NCBI GenBank assembly: GCA_022414725.1 | Contig: JAJSRW010000199.1 | Coordinates: 22,425 to 86,424 of the forward strand | Origin: Microglena sp. YARC | Taxonomy: Eukaryota > Chlorophyta > Chlorophyceae > Chlamydomonadales > Chlamydomonadaceae | Length of the DNA: 64,000 bases | Direction: 5' to 3' | Shown: positions 23,801 through 35,800 of the stretch, piece after piece | Position numbering within the stretch: position 1 is the stretch's first letter | Layout: every line of letters begins with the position of its first letter | Notes under the pieces: model-generated | The model's database searches: none | The model's input: only the letters and a program-made list of their open reading frames with translations | Told to the model about the DNA's origin: nothing | Made by a program: the position numbers and the translations under genes

Positions 23801-26800
23801 GTCTGTCTCAGAGGCAGGGAAAAGGCAGGGAAAAGACAGGGAAATCAGGAGTCTGTCTCAGAGGCAGGGAAAAGGCAGGGAAAAGACAGGGAAATCAGGA
23901 GTCTGTCTCAGAGGCAGGGAAAAGGCAGGGAAAAGACAGGGAAATCAGGAGTCTGTCTCAGAGGCAGGGAAAAGGCAGGGAAAAGACAGGGAAATCAGGA
24001 GTCTGTCTCAGAGGCAGGGAAAAGGCAGGGAAAAGACAGGGAAATCAGGAGTCTGTCTCAGAGGCAGGGAAAAGGCAGGGAAAGGGAAATCAGGAGTCTG
24101 TCTCAGAGGCAGGGAAAAGGCAGGGAAAAGACAGGGAAATCAGGAGTCTGTCTCAGAGGCAGGGAAAAGGCAGGGAAAAGACAGGGAAATCAGGAGTCTG
24201 TCTCAGAGGCAGGGAAAAGGCAGGGAAAAGACAGGGAAATCAGGAGTCTGTCTCAGAGGCAGGGAAAAGGCAGGGAAAAGACAGGGAAATCAGGAGTCTG
24301 TCTCAGAGGCAGGGAAAAGGCAGGGAAAAGACAGGGAAATCAGGAGTCTGTCTCAGAGGCAGGGAAAAGGCAGGGAAAAGACAGGGAAATCAGGAGTCTG
24401 TCTCAGAGGCAGGGAAAAGGCAGGGAAAAGACAGGGAAATCAGGAGTCTGTCTCAGAGGCAGGGAAAAGGCAGGGAAAAGACAGGGAAATCAGGAGTCTG
24501 TCTCAGAGGCAGGGAAAAGGCAGGGAAAAGACAGGGAAATCAGGAGTCTGTCTCAGAGGCAGGGAAAAGGCAGGGAAAAGACAGGGAAATCAGGAGTCTG
24601 TCTCAGAGGCAGGGAAAAGGCAGGGAAAAGACAGGGAAATCAGGAGTCTGTCTCAGAGGCAGGGAAAAGGCAGGGAAAAGACAGGGAAATCAGGAGTCTG
24701 TCTCAGAGGCAGGGAAAAGGCAGGGAAAAGACAGGGAAATCAGGAGTCTGTCTCAGAGGCAGGGAAAAGGCAGGGAAAAGACAGGGAAATCAGGAGTCTG
24801 TCTCAGAGGCAGGGAAAAGGCAGGGAAAAGACAGGGAAATCAGGAGTCTGTCTCAGAGGCAGGGAAAAGGCAGGGAAAAGACAGGGAAATCAGGAGTCTG
24901 TCTCAGAGGCAGGGAAAAGGCAGGGAAAAGACAGGGAAATCAGGAGTCTGTCTCAGAGGCAGGGAAAAGGCAGGGAAAAGACAGGGAAATCAGGAGTCTG
25001 TCTCAGAGGCAGGGAAAAGGCAGGGAAAAGACAGGGAAATCAGGAGTCTGTCTCAGAGGCAGGGAAAAGGCAGGGAAAAGACAGGGAAATCAGGAGTCTG
25101 TCTCAGAGGCAGGGAAAAGGCAGGGAAAAGACAGGGAAATCAGGAGTCTGTCTCAGAGGCAGGGAAAAGGCAGGGAAAAGACAGGGAAATCAGGAGTCTG
25201 TCTCAGAGGCAGGGAAAAGGCAGGGAAAAGACAGGGAAATCAGGAGTCTGTCTCAGAGGCAGGGAAAAGGCAGGGAAAAGACAGGGAAATCAGGAGTCTG
25301 TCTCAGAGGCAGGGAAAAGGCAGGGAAAAGACAGGGAAATCAGGAGTCTGTCTCAGAGGCAGGGAAAAGGCAGGGAAAAGACAGGGAAATCAGGAGTCTG
25401 TCTCAGAGGCAGGGAAAAGGCAGGGAAAAGACAGGGAAATCAGGAGTCTGTCTCAGAGGCAGGGAAAAGGCAGGGAAAAGACAGGGAAATCAGGAGTCTG
25501 TCTCAGAGGCAGGGAAAAGGCAGGGAAAAGACAGGGAAATCAGGAGTCTGTCTCAGAGGCAGGGAAAAGGCAGGGAAAAGACAGGGAAATCAGGAGTCTG
25601 TCTCAGAGGCAGGGAAAAGGCAGGGAAAAGACAGGGAAATCAGGAGTCTGTCTCAGAGGCAGGGAAAAGGCAGGGAAAAGACAGGGAAATCAGGAGTCTG
25701 TCTCAGAGGCAGGGAAAAGGCAGGGAAAAGACAGGGAAATCAGGAGTCTGTCTCAGAGGCAGGGAAAAGGCAGGGAAAAGACAGGGAAATCAGGAGTCTG
25801 TCTCAGAGGCAGGGAAAAGGCAGGGAAAAGACAGGGAAATCAGGAGTCTGTCTCAGAGGCAGGGAAAAGGCAGGGAAAAGACAGGGAAATCAGGAGTCTG
25901 TCTCAGAGGCAGGGAAAAGGCAGGGAAAAGACAGGGAAATCAGGAGTCTGTCTCAGAGGCAGGGAAAAGGCAGGGAAAAGACAGGGAAATCAGGAGTCTG
26001 TCTCAGAGGCAGGGAAAAGGCAGGGAAATCAGGAGTCTGTCTCAGAGGCAGGGAAAAGGCAGGGAAAAGACAGGGAAATCAGGAGTCTGTCTCAGAGGCA
26101 GGGAAAAGGCAGGGAAAAGACAGGGAAATCAGGAGTCTGTCTCAGAGGCAGGGAAAAGGCAGGGAAAAGACAGGGAAATCAGGAGTCTGTCTCAGAGGCA
26201 GGGAAAAGGCAGGGAAAAGACAGGGAAATCAGGAGTCTGTCTCAGAGGCAGGGAAAAGGCAGGGAAAAGACAGGGAAATCAGGAGTCTGTCTCAGAGGCA
26301 GGGAAAAGGCAGGGAAAAGACAGGGAAATCAGGAGTCTGTCTCAGAGGCAGGGAAAAGGCAGGGAAAAGACAGGGAAATCAGGAGTCTGTCTCAGAGGCA
26401 GGGAAAAGGCAGGGAAAAGACAGGGAAATCAGGAGTCTGTCTCAGAGGCAGGGAAAAGGCAGGGAAAAGACAGGGAAATCAGGAGTCTGTCTCAGAGGCA
26501 GGGAAAAGGCAGGGAAAAGACAGGGAAATCAGGAGTCTGTCTCAGAGGCAGGGAAAAGGCAGGGAAAAGACAGGGAAATCAGGAGTCTGTCTCAGAGGCA
26601 GGGAAAAGGCAGGGAAAAGACAGGGAAATCAGGAGTCTGTCTCAGAGGCAGGGAAAAGGCAGGGAAAAGACAGGGAAATCAGGAGTCTGTCTCAGAGGCA
26701 GGGAAAAGGCAGGGAAAAGACAGGGAAATCAGGAGTCTGTCTCAGAGGCAGGGAAAAGGCAGGGAAAAGACAGGGAAATCAGGAGTCTGTCTCAGAGGCA

Positions 26801-29800
26801 GGGAAAAGGCAGGGAAAAGACAGGGAAATCAGGAGTCTGTCTCAGAGGCAGGGAAAAGGCAGGGAAAAGACAGGGAAATCAGGAGTCTGTCTCAGAGGCA
26901 GGGAAAAGGCAGGGAAAAGACAGGGAAATCAGGAGTCTGTCTCAGAGGCAGGGAAAAGGCAGGGAAAAGACAGGGAAATCAGGAGTCTGTCTCAGAGGCA
27001 GGGAAAAGGCAGGGAAAAGACAGGGAAATCAGGAGTCTGTCTCAGAGGCAGGGAAAAGGCAGGGAAAAGACAGGGAAATCAGGAGTCTGTCTCAGAGGCA
27101 GGGAAAAGGCAGGGAAAAGACAGGGAAATCAGGAGTCTGTCTCAGAGGCAGGGAAAAGGCAGGGAAAAGACAGGGAAATCAGGAGTCTGTCTCAGAGGCA
27201 GGGAAAAGGCAGGGAAAAGACAGGGAAATCAGGAGTCTGTCTCAGAGGCAGGGAAAAGGCAGGGAAAAGACAGGGAAATCAGGAGTCTGTCTCAGAGGCA
27301 GGGAAAAGGCAGGGAAAAGACAGGGAAATCAGGAGTCTGTCTCAGAGGCAGGGAAAAGGCAGGGAAAAGACAGGGAAATCAGGAGTCTGTCTCAGAGGCA
27401 GGGAAAAGGCAGGGAAAAGACAGGGAAATCAGGAGTCTGTCTCAGAGGCAGGGAAAAGGCAGGGAAAAGACAGGGAAATCAGGAGTCTGTCTCAGAGGCA
27501 GGGAAAAGGCAGGGAAAAGACAGGGAAATCAGGAGTCTGTCTCAGAGGCAGGGAAAAGGCAGGGAAAAGACAGGGAAATCAGGAGTCTGTCTCAGAGGCA
27601 GGGAAAAGGCAGGGAAAAGACAGGGAAATCAGGAGTCTGTCTCAGAGGCAGGGAAAAGGCAGGGAAAAGACAGGGAAATCAGGAGTCTGTCTCAGAGGCA
27701 GGGAAAAGGCAGGGAAAAGACAGGGAAATCAGGAGTCTGTCTCAGAGGCAGGGAAAAGGCAGGGAAAAGACAGGGAAATCAGGAGTCTGTCTCAGAGGCA
27801 GGGAAAAGGCAGGGAAAAGACAGGGAAATCAGGAGTCTGTCTCAGAGGCAGGGAAAAGGCAGGGAAAAGACAGGGAAATCAGGAGTCTGTCTCAGAGGCA
27901 GGGAAAAGGCAGGGAAAAGACAGGGAAATCAGGAGTCTGTCTCAGAGGCAGGGAAAAGGCAGGGAAAAGACAGGGAAATCAGGAGTCTGTCTCAGAGGCA
28001 GGGAAAAGGCAGGGAAAAGACAGGGAAATCAGGAGTCTGTCTCAGAGGCAGGGAAAAGGCAGGGAAAAGACAGGGAAATCAGGAGTCTGTCTCAGAGGCA
28101 GGGAAAAGGCAGGGAAAAGACAGGGAAATCAGGAGTCTGTCTCAGAGGCAGGGAAAAGGCAGGGAAAAGACAGGGAAATCAGGAGTCTGTCTCAGAGGCA
28201 GGGAAAAGGCAGGGAAAAGACAGGGAAATCAGGAGTCTGTCTCAGAGGCAGGGAAAAGGCAGGGAAAAGACAGGGAAATCAGGAGTCTGTCTCAGAGGCA
28301 GGGAAAAGGCAGGGAAAAGACAGGGAAATCAGGAGTCTGTCTCAGAGGCAGGGAAAAGGCAGGGAAAAGACAGGGAAATCAGGAGTCTGTCTCAGAGGCA
28401 GGGAAAAGGCAGGGAAATCAGGAGTCTGTCTCAGAGGCAGGGAAAAGGCAGGGAAAAGACAGGGAAATCAGGAGTCTGTCTCAGAGGCAGGGAAAAGGCA
28501 GGGAAAAGACAGGGAAATCAGGAGTCTGTCTCAGAGGCAGGGAAAAGGCAGGGAAAAGACAGGGAAATCAGGAGTCTGTCTCAGAGGCAGGGAAAAGGCA
28601 GGGAAAAGACAGGGAAATCAGGAGTCTGTCTCAGAGGCAGGGAAAAGGCAGGGAAAAGACAGGGAAATCAGGAGTCTGTCTCAGAGGCAGGGAAAAGGCA
28701 GGGAAAAGACAGGGAAATCAGGAGTCTGTCTCAGAGGCAGGGAAAAGGCAGGGAAAAGACAGGGAAATCAGGAGTCTGTCTCAGAGGCAGGGAAAAGGCA
28801 GGGAAAAGACAGGGAAATCAGGAGTCTGTCTCAGAGGCAGGGAAAAGGCAGGGAAAAGACAGGGAAATCAGGAGTCTGTCTCAGAGGCAGGGAAAAGGCA
28901 GGGAAAAGACAGGGAAATCAGGAGTCTGTCTCAGAGGCAGGGAAAAGGCAGGGAAAAGACAGGGAAATCAGGAGTCTGTCTCAGAGGCAGGGAAAAGGCA
29001 GGGAAAAGACAGGGAAATCAGGAGTCTGTCTCAGAGGCAGGGAAAAGGCAGGGAAAAGACAGGGAAATCAGGAGTCTGTCTCAGAGGCAGGGAAAAGGCA
29101 GGGAAAAGACAGGGAAATCAGGAGTCTGTCTCAGAGGCAGGGAAAAGGCAGGGAAAAGACAGGGAAATCAGGAGTCTGTCTCAGAGGCAGGGAAAAGGCA
29201 GGGAAAAGACAGGGAAATCAGGAGTCTGTCTCAGAGGCAGGGAAAAGGCAGGGAAAAGACAGGGAAATCAGGAGTCTGTCTCAGAGGCAGGGAAAAGGCA
29301 GGGAAAAGACAGGGAAATCAGGAGTCTGTCTCAGAGGCAGGGAAAAGGCAGGGAAAAGACAGGGAAATCAGGAGTCTGTCTCAGAGGCAGGGAAAAGGCA
29401 GGGAAAAGACAGGGAAATCAGGAGTCTGTCTCAGAGGCAGGGAAAAGGCAGGGAAAAGACAGGGAAATCAGGAGTCTGTCTCAGAGGCAGGGAAAAGGCA
29501 GGGAAAAGACAGGGAAATCAGGAGTCTGTCTCAGAGGCAGGGAAAAGGCAGGGAAAAGACAGGGAAATCAGGAGTCTGTCTCAGAGGCAGGGAAAAGGCA
29601 GGGAAAAGACAGGGAAATCAGGAGTCTGTCTCAGAGGCAGGGAAAAGGCAGGGAAAAGACAGGGAAATCAGGAGTCTGTCTCAGAGGCAGGGAAAAGGCA
29701 GGGAAATCAGGAGTCTGTCTCAGAGGCAGGGAAAAGGCAGGGAAAAGACAGGGAAATCAGGAGTCTGTCTCAGAGGCAGGGAAAAGGCAGGGAAAAGACA

Positions 29801-32800
29801 GGGAAATCAGGAGTCTGTCTCAGAGGCAGGGAAAAGGCAGGGAAAAGACAGGGAAATCAGGAGTCTGTCTCAGAGGCAGGGAAAAGGCAGGGAAAAGACA
29901 GGGAAATCAGGAGTCTGTCTCAGAGGCAGGGAAAAGGCAGGGAAAAGACAGGGAAATCAGGAGTCTGTCTCAGAGGCAGGGAAAAGGCAGGGAAAAGACA
30001 GGGAAATCAGGAGTCTGTCTCAGAGGCAGGGAAAAGGCAGGGAAATCAGGAGTCTGTCTCAGAGGCAGGGAAAAGGCAGGGAAAAGACAGGGAAATCAGG
30101 AGTCTGTCTCAGAGGCAGGGAAAAGGCAGGGAAAAGACAGGGAAATCAGGAGTCTGTCTCAGAGGCAGGGAAAAGGCAGGGAAAAGACAGGGAAATCAGG
30201 AGTCTGTCTCAGAGGCAGGGAAAAGGCAGGGAAAAGACAGGGAAATCAGGAGTCTGTCTCAGAGGCAGGGAAAAGGCAGGGAAAAGACAGGGAAATCAGG
30301 AGTCTGTCTCAGAGGCAGGGAAAAGGCAGGGAAAAGACAGGGAAATCAGGAGTCTGTCTCAGAGGCAGGGAAAAGGCAGGGAAAAGACAGGGAAATCAGG
30401 AGTCTGTCTCAGAGGCAGGGAAAAGGCAGGGAAAAGACAGGGAAATCAGGAGTCTGTCTCAGAGGCAGGGAAAAGGCAGGGAAAAGACAGGGAAATCAGG
30501 AGTCTGTCTCAGAGGCAGGGAAAAGGCAGGGAAAAGACAGGGAAATCAGGAGTCTGTCTCAGAGGCAGGGAAAAGGCAGGGAAAAGACAGGGAAATCAGG
30601 AGTCTGTCTCAGAGGCAGGGAAAAGGCAGGGAAAAGACAGGGAAATCAGGAGTCTGTCTCAGAGGCAGGGAAAAGGCAGGGAAAAGACAGGGAAATCAGG
30701 AGTCTGTCTCAGAGGCAGGGAAAAGGCAGGGAAAAGACAGGGAAATCAGGAGTCTGTCTCAGAGGCAGGGAAAAGGCAGGGAAATCAGGAGTCTGTCTCA
30801 GAGGCAGGGAAAAGGCAGGGAAAAGACAGGGAAATCAGGAGTCTGTCTCAGAGGCAGGGAAAAGGCAGGGAAAAGACAGGGAAATCAGGAGTCTGTCTCA
30901 GAGGCAGGGAAAAGGCAGGGAAATCAGGAGTCTGTCTCAGAGGCAGGGAAAAGGCAGGGAAAAGACAGGGAAATCAGGAGTCTGTCTCAGAGGCAGGGAA
31001 AAGGCAGGGAAAAGACAGGGAAATCAGGAGTCTGTCTCAGAGGCAGGGAAAAGGCAGGGAAAAGACAGGGAAATCAGGAGTCTGTCTCAGAGGCAGGGAA
31101 AAGGCAGGGAAAAGACAGGGAAATCAGGAGTCTGTCTCAGAGGCAGGGAAAAGGCAGGGAAATCAGGAGTCTGTCTCAGAGGCAGGGAAAAGGCAGGGAA
31201 AAGACAGGGAAATCAGGAGTCTGTCTCAGAGGCAGGGAAAAGGCAGGGAAAAGACAGGGAAATCAGGAGTCTGTCTCAGAGGCAGGGAAAAGGCAGGGAA
31301 AAGACAGGGAAATCAGGAGTCTGTCTCAGAGGCAGGGAAAAGGCAGGGAAAAGACAGGGAAATCAGGAGTCTGTCTCAGAGGCAGGGAAAAGGCAGGGAA
31401 AAGACAGGGAAATCAGGAGTCTGTCTCAGAGGCAGGGAAAAGGCAGGGAAAAGACAGGGAAATCAGGAGTCTGTCTCAGAGGCAGGGAAAAGGCAGGGAA
31501 AAGACAGGGAAATCAGGAGTCTGTCTCAGAGGCAGGGAAAAGGCAGGGAAAAGACAGGGAAATCAGGAGTCTGTCTCAGAGGCAGGGAAAAGGCAGGGAA
31601 AAGACAGGGAAATCAGGAGTCTGTCTCAGAGGCAGGGAAAAGGCAGGGAAAAGACAGGGAAATCAGGAGTCTGTCTCAGAGGCAGGGAAAAGGCAGGGAA
31701 AAGACAGGGAAATCAGGAGTCTGTCTCAGAGGCAGGGAAAAGGCAGGGAAAAGACAGGGAAATCAGGAGTCTGTCTCAGAGGCAGGGAAAAGGCAGGGAA
31801 AAGACAGGGAAATCAGGAGTCTGTCTCAGAGGCAGGGAAAAGGCAGGGAAAAGACAGGGAAATCAGGAGTCTGTCTCAGAGGCAGGGAAAAGGCAGGGAA
31901 AAGACAGGGAAATCAGGAGTCTGTCTCAGAGGCAGGGAAAAGGCAGGGAAAAGACAGGGAAATCAGGAGTCTGTCTCAGAGGCAGGGAAAAGGCAGGGAA
32001 ATCAGGAGTCTGTCTCAGAGGCAGGGAAAAGGCAGGGAAAAGACAGGGAAATCAGGAGTCTGTCTCAGAGGCAGGGAAAAGGCAGGGAAAAGACAGGGAA
32101 ATCAGGAGTCTGTCTCAGAGGCAGGGAAAAGGCAGGGAAAAGACAGGGAAATCAGGAGTCTGTCTCAGAGGCAGGGAAAAGGCAGGGAAAAGACAGGGAA
32201 ATCAGGAGTCTGTCTCAGAGGCAGGGAAAAGGCAGGGAAAAGACAGGGAAATCAGGAGTCTGTCTCAGAGGCAGGGAAAAGGCAGGGAAATCAGGAGTCT
32301 GTCTCAGAGGCAGGGAAAAGGCAGGGAAAAGACAGGGAAATCAGGAGTCTGTCTCAGAGGCAGGGAAAAGGCAGGGAAAAGACAGGGAAATCAGGAGTCT
32401 GTCTCAGAGGCAGGGAAAAGGCAGGGAAAAGACAGGGAAATCAGGAGTCTGTCTCAGAGGCAGGGAAAAGGCAGGGAAAAGACAGGGAAATCAGGAGTCT
32501 GTCTCAGAGGCAGGGAAAAGGCAGGGAAATCAGGAGTCTGTCTCAGAGGCAGGGAAAAGGCAGGGAAAAGACAGGGAAATCAGGAGTCTGTCTCAGAGGC
32601 AGGGAAAAGGCAGGGAAAAGACAGGGAAATCAGGAGTCTGTCTCAGAGGCAGGGAAAAGGCAGGGAAAAGACAGGGAAATCAGGAGTCTGTCTCAGAGGC
32701 AGGGAAAAGGCAGGGAAAAGACAGGGAAATCAGGAGTCTGTCTCAGAGGCAGGGAAAAGGCAGGGAAAAGACAGGGAAATCAGGAGTCTGTCTCAGAGGC

Positions 32801-35800
32801 AGGGAAAAGGCAGGGAAAAGACAGGGAAATCAGGAGTCTGTCTCAGAGGCAGGGAAAAGGCAGGGAAAAGACAGGGAAATCAGGAGTCTGTCTCAGAGGC
32901 AGGGAAAAGGCAGGGAAAAGACAGGGAAATCAGGAGTCTGTCTCAGAGGCAGGGAAAAGGCAGGGAAAAGACAGGGAAATCAGGAGTCTGTCTCAGAGGC
33001 AGGGAAAAGGCAGGGAAAAGACAGGGAAATCAGGAGTCTGTCTCAGAGGCAGGGAAAAGGCAGGGAAAAGACAGGGAAATCAGGAGTCTGTCTCAGAGGC
33101 AGGGAAAAGGCAGGGAAAAGACAGGGAAATCAGGAGTCTGTCTCAGAGGCAGGGAAAAGGCAGGGAAAAGACAGGGAAATCAGGAGTCTGTCTCAGAGGC
33201 AGGGAAAAGGCAGGGAAAAGACAGGGAAATCAGGAGTCTGTCTCAGAGGCAGGGAAAAGGCAGGGAAAAGACAGGGAAATCAGGAGTCTGTCTCAGAGGC
33301 AGGGAAAAGGCAGGGAAAAGACAGGGAAATCAGGAGTCTGTCTCAGAGGCAGGGAAAAGGCAGGGAAAAGACAGGGAAATCAGGAGTCTGTCTCAGAGGC
33401 AGGGAAAAGGCAGGGAAAAGACAGGGAAATCAGGAGTCTGTCTCAGAGGCAGGGAAAAGGCAGGGAAAAGACAGGGAAATCAGGAGTCTGTCTCAGAGGC
33501 AGGGAAAAGGCAGGGAAAAGACAGGGAAATCAGGAGTCTGTCTCAGAGGCAGGGAAAAGGCAGGGAAAAGACAGGGAAATCAGGAGTCTGTCTCAGAGGC
33601 AGGGAAAAGGCAGGGAAAAGACAGGGAAATCAGGAGTCTGTCTCAGAGGCAGGGAAAAGGCAGGGAAAAGACAGGGAAATCAGGAGTCTGTCTCAGAGGC
33701 AGGGAAAAGGCAGGGAAAAGACAGGGAAATCAGGAGTCTGTCTCAGAGGCAGGGAAAAGGCAGGGAAAGACAGGGAAATCAGGAGTCTGTCTCAGAGGCA
33801 GGGAAAAGGCAGGGAAAAGACAGGGAAATCAGGAGTCTGTCTCAGAGGCAGGGAAAAGGCAGGGAAAAGACAGGGAAATCAGGAGTCTGTCTCAGAGGCA
33901 GGGAAAAGGCAGGGAAAAGACAGGGAAATCAGGAGTCTGTCTCAGAGGCAGGGAAAAGGCAGGGAAAAGACAGGGAAATCAGGAGTCTGTCTCAGAGGCA
34001 GGGAAAAGGCAGGGAAAAGACAGGGAAATCAGGAGTCTGTCTCAGAGGCAGGGAAAAGGCAGGGAAAAGACAGGGAAATCAGGAGTCTGTCTCAGAGGCA
34101 GGGAAAAGGCAGGGAAAAGACAGGGAAATCAGGAGTCTGTCTCAGAGGCAGGGAAAAGGCAGGGAAAAGACAGGGAAATCAGGAGTCTGTCTCAGAGGCA
34201 GGGAAAAGGCAGGGAAAAGACAGGGAAATCAGGAGTCTGTCTCAGAGGCAGGGAAAAGGCAGGGAAAAGACAGGGAAATCAGGAGTCTGTCTCAGAGGCA
34301 GGGAAAAGGCAGGGAAAAGACAGGGAAATCAGGAGTCTGTCTCAGAGGCAGGGAAAAGGCAGGGAAAAGACAGGGAAATCAGTCTGTCTCAGAGGCAGGG
34401 AAAAGGCAGGGAAAAATCAGGAGTCTGTCTCAGAGGCAGGGAAAAGGCAGGGAAAAGACAGGGAAATCAGGAGTCTGTCTCAGAGGCAGGGAAAAGGCAG
34501 GGAAAATCAGGAGTCTGTCTCAGAGGCAGGGAAAAGGCAGGGAAAAGACAGGGAAATCAGGAGTCTGTCTCAGAGGCAGGGAAAAGGCAGGGAAAAGACA
34601 GGGAAATCAGGAGTCTGTCTCAGAGGCAGGGAAAAGGCAGGGAAAAGACAGGGAAATCAGGAGTCTGTCTCAGAGGCAGGGAAAAGGCAGGGAAAAGACA
34701 GGGAAATCAGGAGTCTGTCTCAGAGGCAGGGAAAAGGCAGGGAAAAGACAGGGAAATCAGGAGTCTGTCTCAGAGGCAGGGAAAAGGCAGGGAAAAGACA
34801 GGGAAATCAGGAGTCTGTCTCAGAGGCAGGGAAAAGGCAGGGAAAAGACAGGGAAATCAGGAGTCTGTCTCAGAGGCAGGGAAAAGGCAGGGAAAAGACA
34901 GGGAAATCAGGAGTCTGTCTCAGAGGCAGGGAAAAGGCAGGGAAAAGACAGGGAAATCAGGAGTCTGTCTCAGAGGCAGGGAAAAGGCAGGGAAAAGACA
35001 GGGAAATCAGGAGTCTGTCTCAGAGGCAGGGAAAAGGCAGGGAAAAGACAGGGAAATCAGGAGTCTGTCTCAGAGGCAGGGAAAAGGCAGGGAAAAGACA
35101 GGGAAATCAGGAGTCTGTCTCAGAGGCAGGGAAAAGGCAGGGAAAAGACAGGGAAATCAGGAGTCTGTCTCAGAGGCAGGGAAAAGGCAGGGAAAAGACA
35201 GGGAAATCAGGAGTCTGTCTCAGAGGCAGGGAAAAGGCAGGGAAAAGACAGGGAAATCAGGAGTCTGTCTCAGAGGCAGGGAAAAGGCAGGGAAAAGACA
35301 GGGAAATCAGGAGTCTGTCTCAGAGGCAGGGAAAAGGCAGGGAAAAGACAGGGAAATCAGGAGTCTGTCTCAGAGGCAGGGAAAAGGCAGGGAAAAGACA
35401 GGGAAATCAGGAGTCTGTCTCAGAGGCAGGGAAAAGGCAGGGAAAAGACAGGGAAATCAGGAGTCTGTCTCAGAGGCAGGGAAAAGGCAGGGAAAAGACA
35501 GGGAAATCAGGAGTCTGTCTCAGAGGCAGGGAAAAGGCAGGGAAAAGACAGGGAAATCAGGAGTCTGTCTCAGAGGCAGGGAAAAGGCAGGGAAAAGACA
35601 GGGAAATCAGGAGTCTGTCTCAGAGGCAGGGAAAAGGCAGGGAAAAGACAGGGAAATCAGGAGTCTGTCTCAGAGGCAGGGAAAAGGCAGGGAAAAGACA
35701 GGGAAATCAGGAGTCTGTCTCAGAGGCAGGGAAAAGGCAGGGAAAAGACAGGGAAATCAGGAGTCTGTCTCAGAGGCAGGGAAAAGGCAGGGAAAAGACA